Positions 53,558 through 63,429 are shown, counted from the stretch's first letter. The stretch: DNA of 64,000 bases from Crossiella cryophila (GCF_014204915.1 NZ_JACHMH010000001.1:1488001-1552000), one strand, 5' to 3'. Translations and numbers: made by a program. Notes: generated from the letters alone by a model not told the origin.

Positions 53558-54441
53558 CCCTCGCCGGGCAGCGCGAACATCCCGTTGTCGGTCTGCTCGA
53601 CCAAACCGTCCACCAGTAGCGAGTGCAGGCACCGGTCCCGCTGCCCAGGCTCGTCCCAGGCCGCGTCCAGCGCCGCCCTGGACACCGGCCCCGGCGCGCC
53701 GCGCAGCACGTCCAGCAGCCGCCCACGCACCTGCCGGTCGGTGCCGGCGAACTTCTGCACCACCTTGGCCGGACCCGCGTAGGCCGGTCGCCCGGCCCGC
53801 TGCCAGGCGCAGTCGGCGTAGACCGGGCAGTCCGCGCAGCGCGGGGTCCGGGCAACGCAGACCACCGCGCCCAGCTCCATCAGCGCCGCCGAGTACCGGG
53901 CCGCCCGCGCGGGTTCGCGCGGCAGCAGCACCTCGACATCGGCCAGGTCCCTGGTGGTCGAGGGCGGTCCGGCGTCCGCGGCCCCGTGCACCGCGCGGGC
54001 CACCACCCGGCGCACGTTGGTGTCCACCACCGGGACACGCTGGCCGTAGGCGAAGGCGGCCACCGCCCGCGCGGTGTACGCGCCGATCCCCGGCAGGCCC
54101 AGCAGGGTGTCCACGTCCGAGGGCACCACATCGCCGTGCTCGGCCGCGATCGCGGTGGCCGCGGCGTGCAGCCGCAGCGCCCGGCGCGGGTAGCCCAGCT
54201 TGCCCCAGGCCCGCAGCACCTCGCCCTGACCGGCCGCGGCCAGCGCCGAGGGCACCGGCCAGCGCGCCATCCAGTCCAGCCAGATCGGCTCCACCCTGGC
54301 CACCGGGGTCTGTTGCAGCATGACCTCGCTGACCAGCACACCCCAGCCGGTGCAGTCCGGGTCCCGCCAGGGCAGGTCGCGGGCGACCCGGTCGAACCAG
54401 CCGAGCACGGCCCCGGGATCCAGGGAAGAAACAGTCGCCAT
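53554..54441 (-). CDS. mutY: A/G-specific adenine DNA glycosylase
   Basis: 295 residues. VSEVMLQQTPVARV carries the catalytic Glu (about 38), LLGLPGIGAYTARAVAAFA is the helix-hairpin-helix (about 113-131), VDTNVRRV holds the catalytic Asp (about 139-146), and the 4Fe-4S site is CVARTPRCADCPVYADC (C-x6-C-x2-C-x5-C, about 194-210). It removes A opposite 8-oxoG. ATG 54441 is chosen although a long open frame continues upstream through the opposite genes. M. tuberculosis mutY lies at the same place. Confidence 0.95.
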   Translation of the reverse strand: MATVSSLDPGAVLGWFDRVARDLPWRDPDCTGWGVLVSEVMLQQTPVARVEPIWLDWMARWPVPSALAAAGQGEVLRAWGKLGYPRRALRLHAAATAIAAEHGDVVPSDVDTLLGLPGIGAYTARAVAAFAYGQRVPVVDTNVRRVVARAVHGAADAGPPSTTRDLADVEVLLPREPARAARYSAALMELGAVVCVARTPRCADCPVYADCAWQRAGRPAYAGPAKVVQKFAGTDRQVRGRLLDVLRGAPGPVSRAALDAAWDEPGQRDRCLHSLLVDGLVEQTDNGMFALPGEG

Positions 54442-54483
54442 AGCGTGCACAATCCTCGCACCTGCCCCGGACGCGGAGGAAAC

Positions 54484-55902
54484 ATGGCCACCCGCTCTGC
54501 CCCACCCTCGGACAACCTGCTGGCCAGGATCGCGTTGCGGTTCACCGCGTTCACCGAACGCTGGCTGCCGGACGCCTTCGGCTTCGTGCTCGTCGGCACC
54601 GTCATCGTGCTGTTGCTCGGCCTGGCCACCGGTCAGTCGCCGACCGCGCTCATCGACGGCTGGGGCAAGGGCGTCTGGAGCCTGGTCACCTTCACCCTGC
54701 AGATGGCGATGATCATCATCGGCGGGTACGCGCTGGCCACCGCCCGGCCGGTGGCCAGGGTGATCGCCTGGCTGGCCACCATCCCGAGGACGCCGAGGGC
54801 GGCGATCACCTTCACCGCCGCGGCCTCGATGATCACCTCGTACCTGAACTGGGCGTTCAGCCTGATCTTCGCCGCGATCCTGGCCAAGGAGATCGCCCGG
54901 CTGGTGCGCGGGGTGGACTACCGGGCGCTGGGCGCGATGGCCTTCCTCGGCCTTGGCACGGTGTGGGCGCAGGGCCTGTCCGGCTCGGCCGCGCTGCAGG
55001 TGGCCAGCGCGGAATCCAGCCCCAAGGCGGTGCAGGAGGTGATCAAGGCGGGCCGCGGCACCGGGCTGATCCCGCTCACCGAGACCATCTTCCTGTGGCA
55101 GGGCATCGTGGCCACGTTGATCGTCTTCGTGGTCGCGGTGGTCACCGCCGCGCTGATCGCGCCATCCGGCGAGCGCGCCAAGACCGCCGCCGACCTGGGC
55201 ATCGAGCTGAAACCGCTGATCAGCCCGCTTGAGGCCGAGCCGAAGGGCAGGCCGGGGGACTGGCTGGAGCGCAGCCCGGTGTTCTCGGTGCTGATCTTCG
55301 CCATCGGCGCCTGGTACCTGGTGCGGCACTTCGTCAACGCCACCGGCAGCCCGCTCAACGCGCTGGACCTCAACACCATCAACCTGATCCTGCTGCTGCT
55401 CGCGCTGATCCTGCACTGGCGGCCGCACCGGCTGGTCACCGCGGTGCGCGAGGGCGCGCCGGCCGCGGCCGGGGTGCTGCTGCAGTTCCCGCTCTACGGC
55501 GGCATCTTCGGCATGATCGCCTTCACCGGCCTGTCCGCCACCATCGCCGGCTGGCTGGTGGACATCTCCAACCCGGTGCTCTACCCGGCGCTGATCGCCA
55601 TCTACTCCTGCGTGCTGGGCGTGTTCGTGCCCAGCGGCGGCAGCAAGTGGGTGATCGAGGCCCCGTACGTGCTGGACGCGGCCAACCAGCTCCAGGTGCA
55701 CCAGGGCTGGATGGTGGTGGTCTACGACCTGGGGGAGGCCAGCGCCAACCTGCTCCAGCCGTTCTGGATGCTGCCGACGCTGGCCGTGCTCGGACTCAAG
55801 GCCCGCGACATCATGGGCTACACCTTCGCGATGTTCCTGGTCTGCTTCCCGACCGTGCTCATCGTGGTGACCCTGTTCGCGCGGACGTTGTCCTTCCCCT
55901 AG
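54484..55902 (+). CDS. short-chain fatty acid transporter (AtoE-type)
   Basis: 472 residues with about 12 membrane helices, matching the AtoE/TIGR00366 short-chain fatty acid transporter family; visible are MITSYLNWAFSLIFAAILAKE (split: about 118-137), GLGTVWAQGLSGSAALQVA and VPSGGSKWVIEAPYV near residue 381-396. It is divergent from mutY, with 42 bases between starts, and convergent with the carbonic anhydrase, sharing CTAG. Confidence 0.88.
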   Translation: MATRSAPPSDNLLARIALRFTAFTERWLPDAFGFVLVGTVIVLLLGLATGQSPTALIDGWGKGVWSLVTFTLQMAMIIIGGYALATARPVARVIAWLATIPRTPRAAITFTAAASMITSYLNWAFSLIFAAILAKEIARLVRGVDYRALGAMAFLGLGTVWAQGLSGSAALQVASAESSPKAVQEVIKAGRGTGLIPLTETIFLWQGIVATLIVFVVAVVTAALIAPSGERAKTAADLGIELKPLISPLEAEPKGRPGDWLERSPVFSVLIFAIGAWYLVRHFVNATGSPLNALDLNTINLILLLLALILHWRPHRLVTAVREGAPAAAGVLLQFPLYGGIFGMIAFTGLSATIAGWLVDISNPVLYPALIAIYSCVLGVFVPSGGSKWVIEAPYVLDAANQLQVHQGWMVVVYDLGEASANLLQPFWMLPTLAVLGLKARDIMGYTFAMFLVCFPTVLIVVTLFARTLSFP

Positions 55903-56390
55903 ATGACCTCGTGCAACAGCGCGGTGGAGACGTCGTAGACGAAGCCCCGGACCTGGTCGGTGTGCAGCAGGAAGGGGCTGCGCCGGACCCGCTGCACGGA
56001 CTGCCGGACGCTGTCCTTGACCTCGCGGAAGGCCTCCAGCGCCCACGGTGGGCGCAGGCCGGTGGTGCGTTCCAGCTCGTCCTTGAAATCGTCCTCGGTG
56101 AAGGTCGCCAGGCCGCAGCTGGTGTGCTGCATGACGATGATCTCCTGGGTCTCCAGCTTGCGCTGCGAGATGGTCAGCGAGCGGATCATGTCGTCGGTGA
56201 CCACGCCGCCGGCGTTGCGCAGGATGTGCGCCTCGCCGTGCCGGAGGCCGAAGACGTCGAACACCTTGATCCGGGCATCCATGCAGGTGACGATCGCCAG
56301 GTGCAGCGAGGGCTTCGGAGAGGGGATCTCCGGGTGACCCAGCTCGCCTGCGACGGCGTTGCGCTGGAGCAGTTCGTCGATCGCGGTCAT
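55899..56390 (-). CDS. beta-carbonic anhydrase
   Basis: 163 residues from ATG 56390. The zinc site is complete: CMDAR (Cys and the Asp-Arg dyad, about residues 36-40), and HTSCG (His and second Cys, about 89-93), with ILRNAGGVVTDDM between. It converts CO2 and bicarbonate. It matches the Rv3588c position (annotated canB in M. tuberculosis). Confidence 0.93.
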   Translation of the reverse strand: MTAIDELLQRNAVAGELGHPEIPSPKPSLHLAIVTCMDARIKVFDVFGLRHGEAHILRNAGGVVTDDMIRSLTISQRKLETQEIIVMQHTSCGLATFTEDDFKDELERTTGLRPPWALEAFREVKDSVRQSVQRVRRSPFLLHTDQVRGFVYDVSTALLHEVI

Positions 56391-56597
56391 GACACACACT
56401 CCTCAAGGCACGAGCGCATCCGGGTGTCTGAGGGGGTTGCCCTACTCCCTTGATGAGAACCCGAGTATGTGAACAGGGCAAGACTCGTTTGAGGAAACTC
56501 ACGCGTCCGGTCCACTCTTGGTTGCGCACGCAACACGCCCGAACGGTCCAAGGTCCAATTACGTCATTCGGAGCAACCGGGGCGTTACCGTCTGCAT

Positions 56598-57296
56598 GTG
56601 CTGGATCCGGTGGGACCTCACCCGTCGTCGGTGTACTGGCGCAGGCGCGCGGTGGCACTCGGCGCGTTCGTGCTGGTCTTACTCCTCGGGGTGTGGGCGG
56701 TCGGCCTGGCCTTCGGCGGGAGTGAGGACACCGAACGCGAGCTGGCCGAGCTGCGGGCCGCCGCGGCCGCGCGCAGTCTGGCCGCGACCGGGACGAGTGC
56801 GCCGGGCAGTGCCTCGGCGCTGCCGCCGCCGAGCAATCCCGCGCCACCCCCTGACCAGCCCCCGGCGCCGCCGCCACCCCCACCGCCGCCACCACCCGGG
56901 CCGCCGCAGCCCTGCCCGAACCAGGTCACCAAGGTCACCGCCGAGGTCGGCGCACCCGAGTACCGGGTGGGTCAGCGACCGGAGTTCCGGCTGGTGGTGA
57001 CCAACACCGGCCCGGTGCCGTGCACCCGCGAACTGGATCCCCGGGTGCAGGAGATCCTGGTCTTCGGCCTGGACGGCGCCCGGCTGTGGTCCAGCAACGA
57101 CTGCTACCCCGGCCGCAACCCCGACCTGCGCACCCTGGAACCCGGCGGCATGGCCGTGTTCCGGCTGGCCTGGCACGGCCGCACCTCGGCGCCCAACTGC
57201 ACCGGCAAGCGCAAGGCGCTGCTCGCCGGGGAGTACACCGTGGTGGCCAAGGTCGACGAGCTGGCCAGTCCACCGGCCCCGTTCCGGCTGCGCTGA
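56598..57296 (+). CDS. membrane-anchored protein with polyproline linker
   Basis: 232 residues from GTG 56598. One membrane anchor (VALGAFVLVLLLGVWAVGLAF, about 18-38), a coiled segment (about 43-58), a polyproline tract (about 75-105, including ten consecutive Pro), and an extracytoplasmic beta domain (about 108-232) with four Cys and the segments YRVGQRPEFRLVVTNTGP and LEPGGMAVFRLAWHG. It corresponds by position to Rv3587c. Function unknown. Confidence 0.8.
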   Translation: MLDPVGPHPSSVYWRRRAVALGAFVLVLLLGVWAVGLAFGGSEDTERELAELRAAAAARSLAATGTSAPGSASALPPPSNPAPPPDQPPAPPPPPPPPPPGPPQPCPNQVTKVTAEVGAPEYRVGQRPEFRLVVTNTGPVPCTRELDPRVQEILVFGLDGARLWSSNDCYPGRNPDLRTLEPGGMAVFRLAWHGRTSAPNCTGKRKALLAGEYTVVAKVDELASPPAPFRLR

Positions 57297-58376
57297 TCAG
57301 CCGTAGCGGTCCACGATCGAGGATTCGGCCAGCCGGGACAGTCCCTCGCGGACCATCCGGGCCCTGGTGTCGCCGACCCCGTCCACGGTCTGCAGGTCAT
57401 CCGCGGTGGCCGCGAGCAGTGCCTGCAACGAGCCGAAGTGCTCCACCAGCCGGTGCTGCACCGGCGCGGGCAGCCGCGGCACCCTGGCCAGCAGCCGGTA
57501 CCCGCGCGGGCTGACCTGGCCGTCCAGCGCCTCCGGTCCGGCCGGGAAGCCGAAGGCGGCCGCGATCGCGGCCACGTCCAGCAGTTCGGTGCCGTCCAGC
57601 GCGTCCAGCGCGGCCACCACCTGGCTGGCGCTCGGCGCGCCCGGCTCCTCCACCAGGTAGTCCCGGATAACCAGCTCGCGGTCCAGTTCGACCCCGCCGA
57701 CCAGCTCGTCGAGCTGCAGCTCTATCAACCGGCCGTCCGCGCCCAGTTCGACCACGTGCCAGCCGATCTCATCCGCGATGCGCTGCACCATCTCCAGCCG
57801 CTGCACCACGGTCATCGCGTCCTTGAGGGTGACGAAGTCCTCGATCTCCAGCGCGGACAGCGCCTGCGCCACCTCGTCAAGGCGGGCCTTGTACCGCTCC
57901 AAAGTGGACAGCGCCTGGTTCGCCCGCGACAGGATGGTGGCCGAATCGGTCAGCACGTGCCTGCGCCCGTCCACGTACACGCTGACGATGCTCATCGACT
58001 GGCTCACCGAGACCACCGGGTGCCCGGTCTGGATCGCGGTGCGCTCGGCGGTGCGGTGCCGGGTGCCGGACTCCTCGGTCGGGATGGTCGGATCCGGCAC
58101 CAGCTGCACGTTGGCCCGCAGGATCTTGCCCGCGTCGGTGGAGAGCACCAGCGCGCCGTCCATTTTGGACAGCTCGCGTAACCGGGTGGCGCTGAACTCC
58201 ACGTCCAGCCGGAAGCCACCGTCGCAGATGGACTCCACCGCCTCGTCGTGGCCGAGCACGATCAGCCCGCCGGTGCGGCCGCGCAGGATCCGCTCAAGGC
58301 CGTCCCGCAGCGCCGTGCCGGGCGCGAGCCGGGCCAGGGTAGCCCGCACCAGCTCCGACTGCGTCCGCTCGCTCAC
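57297..58376 (-). CDS. disA: diadenylate cyclase DisA
   Basis: 359 residues from GTG 58376. The DAC domain has DGALVLSTD (DGA motif, about 74-82) and GTRHRTAER (RHR motif, about 105-113). A helical linker (about 150-280) and a C-terminal HhH DNA-binding domain (about 310-350, [20 protein letters not shown]) follow, the normal octamer-forming layout. It makes c-di-AMP and scans DNA for branched structures. It sits in tandem with radA (same strand, different transcript), as in M. tuberculosis. Confidence 0.96.
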   Translation of the reverse strand: MSERTQSELVRATLARLAPGTALRDGLERILRGRTGGLIVLGHDEAVESICDGGFRLDVEFSATRLRELSKMDGALVLSTDAGKILRANVQLVPDPTIPTEESGTRHRTAERTAIQTGHPVVSVSQSMSIVSVYVDGRRHVLTDSATILSRANQALSTLERYKARLDEVAQALSALEIEDFVTLKDAMTVVQRLEMVQRIADEIGWHVVELGADGRLIELQLDELVGGVELDRELVIRDYLVEEPGAPSASQVVAALDALDGTELLDVAAIAAAFGFPAGPEALDGQVSPRGYRLLARVPRLPAPVQHRLVEHFGSLQALLAATADDLQTVDGVGDTRARMVREGLSRLAESSIVDRYG

Positions 58377-58472
58377 GATGCCCCTCCTGCCCGATCCGAC
58401 ACCGGAGTCTACGTTCGGCCACGAACGCGTGAACGCCTCGACTCCCGGCGGACAACACAGGTTGTGAGGACG

Positions 58473-59066
58473 ATGACCGAACGCCGGGCCGGGGCGCCGC
58501 CCCCTGCCGAGGCCGAGCACCCCGACCTGTCGTGCCCGCAACCGGCCGTGGTGTTCGGGCTGCTGTTCGACGCGCACGCCGCCGCGCTGCACCGCTACCT
58601 GGCCCGCCGGGTGGGTGCCACCGCGGCCGATGACCTGGTCAGCGAGACCTTCCTGGTCGCGCTGCAACGGCGGCACAGCTACGACCCGGCCCGCGCCGCG
58701 GTGCGCTCCTGGCTGTACGGGATCGCCACCAACCTGCTGCGCGGCCACCTGCGCACCGAGGTCCGCGGCTACCAGGCCACCGCCCGTGCGGCAGGCGCCG
58801 TGCGGCCGCACGAGGACGGTCACGACGGGCGCGTCGCGGCCAGGGTGGACGCCGAAACGGCCACCCGCGGCCTGGCCGGGGCACTGGCCGGACTGGCCCC
58901 CGGCGACCGGGACGTGCTGCTGCTGACCTCCTGGGCCGGCCTGGACTCCACCGAGGTGGCCGAGGCACTGGACATCCCGGTCGGCACCGTGCGTTCCCGG
59001 CTGCACCGGGTCCGCCGCGGCCTGCGCGCACACGCCCCCAACCCCAGCGAGGAGGACACCCGATGA
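58473..59066 (+). CDS. RNA polymerase sigma factor, ECF-type
   Basis: 197 residues from ATG 58473. Sigma region 2 ([21 protein letters not shown], about 30-50; [15 protein letters not shown], about 51-65; [13 protein letters not shown], about 78-90) and region 4 ([20 protein letters not shown], about 130-149; [20 protein letters not shown], about 157-176) are present without region 3. It overlaps the next gene (ATGA), which encodes a membrane protein probably acting as its control partner. Confidence 0.9.
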   Translation: MTERRAGAPPPAEAEHPDLSCPQPAVVFGLLFDAHAAALHRYLARRVGATAADDLVSETFLVALQRRHSYDPARAAVRSWLYGIATNLLRGHLRTEVRGYQATARAAGAVRPHEDGHDGRVAARVDAETATRGLAGALAGLAPGDRDVLLLTSWAGLDSTEVAEALDIPVGTVRSRLHRVRRGLRAHAPNPSEEDTR

Positions 59067-60250
59067 CCGAGCACCGCGTGTGGAGCGAGGACGAACTCGA
59101 CACCGCCCTGGCCGAGCTGCGCCCGGAGGTGTCCCCGGACCCGGAAGCCCTGGCCGCCGCCCGCGCCCGGCTGCTAACCGCGGCCCAGCTCCCGGCCCCG
59201 GCCCAGCTCCCAGCCGCGATCCCGGCCAAGAGCCCGGCTCCGGCTGCGATCCCCGCCCAGCTCCCGGCCGCGATCCCGCCGCTGATCCCGGCCCAGGCCC
59301 GGCCGCGTCGTGCCACCCGGCGCTGGCTGCTCGCGGCCGCCGCGGTCGCGCTGGTCACCACCGGCGCGCTGCTGGCCCAGCCCTTCTCCGGCGGCGGGAC
59401 GGCCGACGCCCGGGACGTGCTGGCCACCGCCGCCCGCGCCGGTGACGGCGACCGCCCGCTGCGGCCAGGCGAGTTCCGCTACGTCCAGACCCGGTCCTGG
59501 GACGCCGCCAGCGCGGACCGCGACGGCAAGACCTACAGCTACCTGGAGGAAACCCTCCGCGAGACCTGGATCCCCTTCGACGAGACAGGGGAGTGGGTCA
59601 GCCGGGAACGCCAGACCGGCAACCGGCAGTGGACGCTGGGCGTCACCGAGGCCGAGTACCGGGCCGCCGGACTGCCGCTGGACCCGCCCGGCCAGGTCAC
59701 CGAGAAGCGGGCCCTGCGCGGGGAATTCAGCCAGGCGGGTGAGTTGACCCGCTGTGCCGAGCCGCCCTGCCCGGTGCTGCCGCCCGAGGCCGTGCACGCC
59801 AGGGACCGCGCCGGGGCCTGGCACAACCCCACCCAGAGCTGGCAGAACGCGCTGCCCAGTGATCCACAAGCGCTCTACGCCGCGCTGCGCGCGCACGATC
59901 CGGCCGGTGTCGGCGAGTCGGTGGCGCTGGACAACGCCCGCGTCGCACTGCGCACCGGCAGGCTGCGCACCGAGATCCGCAACCGGGTCTACGCGGCCCT
60001 GCGCCTGGTGCCCGGCATCAGGATCAAGGCCGACGCGGTGGATCTGGGCGGCAGGCACGGCGTCTCCCTCGGCGTCGAGGACGACCGGGTCGGCACCGAG
60101 ATCATCATCGAGCCGTCCGGCGGCCGATTCCTCGGCGAGCGCACGGTGGTGCGTCAGGACAGCGCGTACTACCCGAGGGGCACGGTCATCGAGCACAGCA
60201 CGGTGAGCACGGCGATCGCAGCTCAGGCGGGCGTTGCGCCGTCCCGGTGA
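59063..60250 (+). CDS. CU044_5270-family membrane protein, sigma-factor partner
   Basis: 395 residues. A cytoplasmic N-terminus (1-90) has a tandem Pro/Ala tract (59184-59297 in DNA) of AQLPA and IPA units, then one membrane helix ([19 protein letters not shown], about 91-110) and a large external domain (about 115-395) with [14 protein letters not shown] and LLVPGI-like elements of the CU044_5270 family. Sigma gene and this gene are coupled, so it may be an anti-sigma-like sensor; no zinc anti-sigma motif is visible. Confidence 0.8.
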   Translation: MTEHRVWSEDELDTALAELRPEVSPDPEALAAARARLLTAAQLPAPAQLPAAIPAKSPAPAAIPAQLPAAIPPLIPAQARPRRATRRWLLAAAAVALVTTGALLAQPFSGGGTADARDVLATAARAGDGDRPLRPGEFRYVQTRSWDAASADRDGKTYSYLEETLRETWIPFDETGEWVSRERQTGNRQWTLGVTEAEYRAAGLPLDPPGQVTEKRALRGEFSQAGELTRCAEPPCPVLPPEAVHARDRAGAWHNPTQSWQNALPSDPQALYAALRAHDPAGVGESVALDNARVALRTGRLRTEIRNRVYAALRLVPGIRIKADAVDLGGRHGVSLGVEDDRVGTEIIIEPSGGRFLGERTVVRQDSAYYPRGTVIEHSTVSTAIAAQAGVAPSR

Positions 60251-60267
60251 GCATTGGGTGACCGCGC

Positions 60268-60297
60268 GTGACAGACCCCAGGGGGGAGGGGGTATTG
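60268..60297 (+). promoter_or_regulatory. candidate promoter of a small RNA
   Basis: GTGACA (60268-60273) and TATTGT (60292-60297) are separated by 18 bases, close to sigma-70 spacing. There is no ORF with support before the terminator at 60395. Confidence 0.45.
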
Positions 60298-60303
60298 TTA
60301 GCG

Positions 60304-60429
60304 CGTTCACTCCTCAGCCATCGAGTTGGTGGACACGAAATCAAGTGTTGTGGCCAGTCGGGATTCGGGGTCCGGGCTGTGCTTGCTGGAAGAGGGCCCG
60401 CACACCGCTCGGGGGTGTGCGGGCCTTTC
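60304..60429 (+). ncRNA. candidate small RNA of about 125 nt
   Basis: Between a promoter-like pair and a perfect intrinsic terminator is a 90-base stretch with less GC bias and no credible coding frame. The terminator sits 145 bases from the CU044_5270 stop and is more simply its terminator, so the small RNA is only a candidate. Confidence 0.35.
60395..60429 (+). terminator. perfect 12-bp terminator before radA
   Basis: GGCCCGCACACC (60395-60406) pairs with GGTGTGCGGGCC (60414-60425), then TTTCC. It also lies next to the radA stop (60435), so it can terminate both strands. Confidence 0.9.
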
Positions 60430-60434
60430 CACGT

Positions 60435-61811
60435 TCAGTCCTCGGAACGCAGTTCCCGCAGTGCGGAGCCAAGATCGGGCACCACGGTGGCCTTGATCTC
60501 CGGCGGCAACGGGCCCGAGTCCGGCGGCACCAGCGCGTGCGTGAAGCCCATCCGGACCGCCTCGGCCAGCCGCCGCCCGGCCCCGGCCACCCGCCGCACC
60601 TCACCGGCCAGCCCGACCTCACCGAGCGCGATCATGGTGGGGGGCAACGCGATGTCCCGCGCGGCCGAGGCCACCGCCAGCGCCACCGCCAGGTCCGCCG
60701 CCGGTTCCAGCACCCGCATACCGCCCACGGTCGCGGTGAACACGTCCTTGTCGCCAAGGCGCACCCGGCCGCGGCGTTCCAGCACCGCGAGCACCATCGC
60801 CACCCTGGCCGAGTCCAGCCCGCTCACCGCGCGCCGCGGCGCGGGCAGATTGGTCGCGGCCACCAGCGCCTGCACCTCGCCCAGCAGCGGCCGCTTGCCC
60901 TCCACGATCACCGTGATCGCGGTGCCGGGCACGCCGACGTCGCGCTGGTTGAGGAAGAGCCCGGACGGGTCGGCCACCCCGACGATGCCGTCGTCACGCA
61001 GCTCGAAGCAGCCCACCTCGTCGGCAGGGCCGTAGCGGTTCTTCACCCCGCGGATCAGCCGCAGGGTGGAATGCCGGTCGCCCTCGAAGTGCAGCACCAC
61101 GTCCACCAGGTGCTCCAGCATCCGCGGCCCGGCGATCGAACCGTCCTTGGTGACGTGCCCGACCAGCAGCACCGGCAGGTTGTTCTCCTTGGCCACCGCG
61201 ATCAGCGCCGAGGCCACCGCACGCACCTGGGTGACCCCGCCCGGCGCGCCGTCGATCATGGCGGACTGGATGGTCTGCACCGAGTCCACGATCAGCAGCC
61301 CCGGCCGCACCGTCTCGATGTGGCCCAGGATCGCGCCCAGCTCGCCCTCGGCGGCCAGGTACATCTCGCCGTGCAGGTTCCCGGTCCGCTCCGCGCGCAG
61401 CCGTACCTGGCCCGCGGACTCCTCGCCGGTGATGTAGAGCGAGCGCCCGTTGCCGGTGGAGGCGGCCCAGCGGTGCGCGACCTCCAGCAGCAGCGTGGAC
61501 TTGCCGACGCCCGGCTCACCCGCGAGCAGGATCACCGCACCCGGCACGACCCCGCCGCCGAGCACCCGGTCCAGTTCGCCGACGCCGGTGGAGACCGCGC
61601 GGGCGGCCTCGATGTCGACCTCGCCGATCGGCCTGGCGGGCGCGGACACCGGGGACGCGGTGATCTTGGCCAGTGCGGGTTTGACCGCGCCCTTCTCCTC
61701 GACCGTGCCCCAGGCCTGGCATTCCGGGCAGCGGCCGACCCACTTGGCCACCTCGTTGCCGCATTCGGCACAGCGGTAGCCGGGACGGGTCACCCGCACG
61801 TTCTTCGCCAC
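60435..61811 (-). CDS. radA: DNA repair protein RadA
   Basis: 458 residues. The N-terminal zinc finger CAECGNEVAKWVGRCPEC (about 14-31), Walker A GEPGVGKST (about 98-106), the RadA-specific KNRYG (about 255-259) and a Lon-protease-like C-terminal domain (about 280-458) are intact. It is a hexameric branch-migration helicase in recombination repair. Codirectional with and upstream of disA, as in M. tuberculosis and B. subtilis. Confidence 0.97.
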   Translation of the reverse strand: MAKNVRVTRPGYRCAECGNEVAKWVGRCPECQAWGTVEEKGAVKPALAKITASPVSAPARPIGEVDIEAARAVSTGVGELDRVLGGGVVPGAVILLAGEPGVGKSTLLLEVAHRWAASTGNGRSLYITGEESAGQVRLRAERTGNLHGEMYLAAEGELGAILGHIETVRPGLLIVDSVQTIQSAMIDGAPGGVTQVRAVASALIAVAKENNLPVLLVGHVTKDGSIAGPRMLEHLVDVVLHFEGDRHSTLRLIRGVKNRYGPADEVGCFELRDDGIVGVADPSGLFLNQRDVGVPGTAITVIVEGKRPLLGEVQALVAATNLPAPRRAVSGLDSARVAMVLAVLERRGRVRLGDKDVFTATVGGMRVLEPAADLAVALAVASAARDIALPPTMIALGEVGLAGEVRRVAGAGRRLAEAVRMGFTHALVPPDSGPLPPEIKATVVPDLGSALRELRSED

Positions 61812-61849
61812 GCCGGTGAACCTAGGGGGTCGGACCGACAGTCACCGGA

Positions 61850-62569
61850 TCAGTGACCGCCACCGCCACCGCCGTGGCCGCCGGTCTGCGGCAGGTCCTC
61901 GCGGTGTTCCTCGTCCGCGGCGATCGGCACCTGCAGGGTGACCTGACCGGCCTTGGCGAAGGTGAACACCACCGGGATGGTCTTGCCCGGCCACAGGTCG
62001 TGCTTGAGGCCGACCACGGTGATCACCACGGTGCCGACCTTGAGCTTGGTGTCCACCGAGGAGCTGGGCGGGGTGGCCGCCGAGGTCGAGGTGGCCGAGG
62101 AGCCGGTGGGGCGGCCCGCGGAGGAGGTGGGCGCGCCGGAGGTGCTGGTCGGCGCCGCGCTCGTGGTGGCCGCGCTGGTGGTGGCGTGCTCGGGCTCGTT
62201 CAGCTCCGCGCGGATGGCGAAACCGGACGGGATGGCGGCGTCGCCCTTGATCTCGACCGAACCGGCGCCCTCGGAGCTGACCGAGACGAGCTTGTCGTCG
62301 TTGGTCCCGCTGTTGACCAGGGAGATGCCCAGGGAGGCGTTGCTCTTGGCCGGGTAGTACTTCTTGGGGTTGTCCGAGGGGAAGGCGAGCTGGCCATCAC
62401 GCAGTTCGATGGCCCCGACCTTGCCGCTCGCCCCGTTCACCGCGGCGACCTGGACCGAGGTCTGCGAGTTCATGCCGGCGCCACAGCCGGTCACGGCCAG
62501 CGCGATACCCAGACCCAGCGCCGCCGGGACCAGGCGGGCACGGACTGCCTTCTGCTCTACACGGCTCAC
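61850..62569 (-). CDS. LpqE-like lipoprotein with histidine-rich tail
   Basis: 239 residues from GTG 62569. The lipobox ALAVTGC places the lipidated Cys near residue 24. A beta domain (about 30-120, with GAIELRDGQLAF and SLVNSGTNDDKLVSVSS) and a Thr/Ser/Ala linker (about 125-165) precede a strand segment (VVITVVGLKHDLWPGKTIPV) and a Gly/His tail. By position it equals Rv3584 lpqE. LPQTG near the C-terminus lacks a following hydrophobic helix and is not a sorting signal. The tail could bind metal. Confidence 0.8.
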   Translation of the reverse strand: MSRVEQKAVRARLVPAALGLGIALAVTGCGAGMNSQTSVQVAAVNGASGKVGAIELRDGQLAFPSDNPKKYYPAKSNASLGISLVNSGTNDDKLVSVSSEGAGSVEIKGDAAIPSGFAIRAELNEPEHATTSAATTSAAPTSTSGAPTSSAGRPTGSSATSTSAATPPSSSVDTKLKVGTVVITVVGLKHDLWPGKTIPVVFTFAKAGQVTLQVPIAADEEHREDLPQTGGHGGGGGGH

Positions 62570-62912
62570 AGCGCGCCGATCCTTCCCTGGAGTACCTGGT
62601 GAACTCCTCGGCCGCAGCCTAACCACCCGCGCCCGCGTGGGTGGCACCTGGTGGCCGTGCCAGGTGGCGGGTATTGATGATCACCTGTTCGCGCAATACG
62701 GCGTAGGCCATTTCGCCGTGCCCCGGACTTTCACGGAGATCAAAAGTCCACTGTGGACCCGGCGTTGTCCTGCGCTGACCGGGGGAAGCATGTCCCGCTC
62801 TGGTTTGTCAACCCCTCCCGTGGCCGCTGACCTGCGCTTACAGATCGCACGGGGGTCGAGCGGAGATGGCCGGACGTGTTAGGATGGGGGCAGCGAAAGG
62901 GGCAGAGGACAC
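62570..62912 (+). promoter_or_regulatory. carD upstream region
   Basis: 343 bases without a supported gene. TAGGAT (62880-62885) is a good -10-like hexamer 28 bases before the carD ATG, and GAAAGGGG is its ribosome site. A copy of the 13-base palindrome with centre CTG lies at 62746-62758. The divergent lipoprotein promoter must also lie here. Confidence 0.5.
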
Positions 62913-63401
62913 ATGGTTTTCAAGGTCGGAGAGACCGTCGTCTACCCGCACCACGGTGCCGCTCTCATCGAAGCAATTGAGACCCGCGTGATCAAGGGCG
63001 AGGAGAAGAAGTACCTCGTCCTCAAGGTCGCGCAAGGAGACCTCACCGTCCGGGTGCCCGCGGACAACGCCGAGATCGTCGGTGTGCGGGATGTTGTCGG
63101 TCAGGAAGGTCTGGATCGGGTCTTCGAGGTGCTGCGTGCTCCGCACACCGAAGAACCCACCAACTGGTCTCGGCGGTACAAGGCCAACCTCGAGAAGCTC
63201 GCCTCCGGCGATGTGAACAAGGTTGCCGAAGTGGTGCGCGATCTCTGGCGACGGGAGAAGGACCGCGGCCTGTCCGCTGGTGAGAAGCGCATGTTGGCCA
63301 AGGCTCGGCAAATACTGGTGAGCGAGCTGGCCCTGGCCGAAGGCACTGACGAGGACAAGGCCGAGGTTCTCCTCGACGAAGTCCTCGCCACCGCCTCCTG
63401 A
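62913..63401 (+). CDS. carD: CarD transcription factor
   Basis: 162 residues. The N-terminal RNAP-interaction domain ([20 protein letters not shown], about 4-23) and the DNA-binding helices with Trp85 in TNWSRRYK, numbered as in M. tuberculosis CarD, are intact. It binds the RNA polymerase beta subunit and stabilises open promoter complexes, notably at rRNA promoters. ispD follows 28 bases later, the usual order. Confidence 0.97.
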   Translation: MVFKVGETVVYPHHGAALIEAIETRVIKGEEKKYLVLKVAQGDLTVRVPADNAEIVGVRDVVGQEGLDRVFEVLRAPHTEEPTNWSRRYKANLEKLASGDVNKVAEVVRDLWRREKDRGLSAGEKRMLAKARQILVSELALAEGTDEDKAEVLLDEVLATAS

Positions 63402-63429
63402 CAAGTCGAGAGAAGACACCGCCGCTGCC

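Noticed and set aside
53554-56895. A single 1113-codon minus-strand frame through mutY and past two opposite-strand genes
   Set aside because: Only the last 295 codons match MutY; the rest is a high-GC shadow of the transporter and carbonic anhydrase genes.
56860-56905. GC-rich repeat region in the polyproline tract as a possible regulatory repeat
   Set aside because: It simply encodes consecutive prolines in a surface-protein linker.
61850-61900. LPQTG near the C-terminus of the LpqE-like lipoprotein as a sortase signal
   Set aside because: It is followed by a Gly/His tail, not a hydrophobic helix and positive tail, and the protein already has a lipobox.
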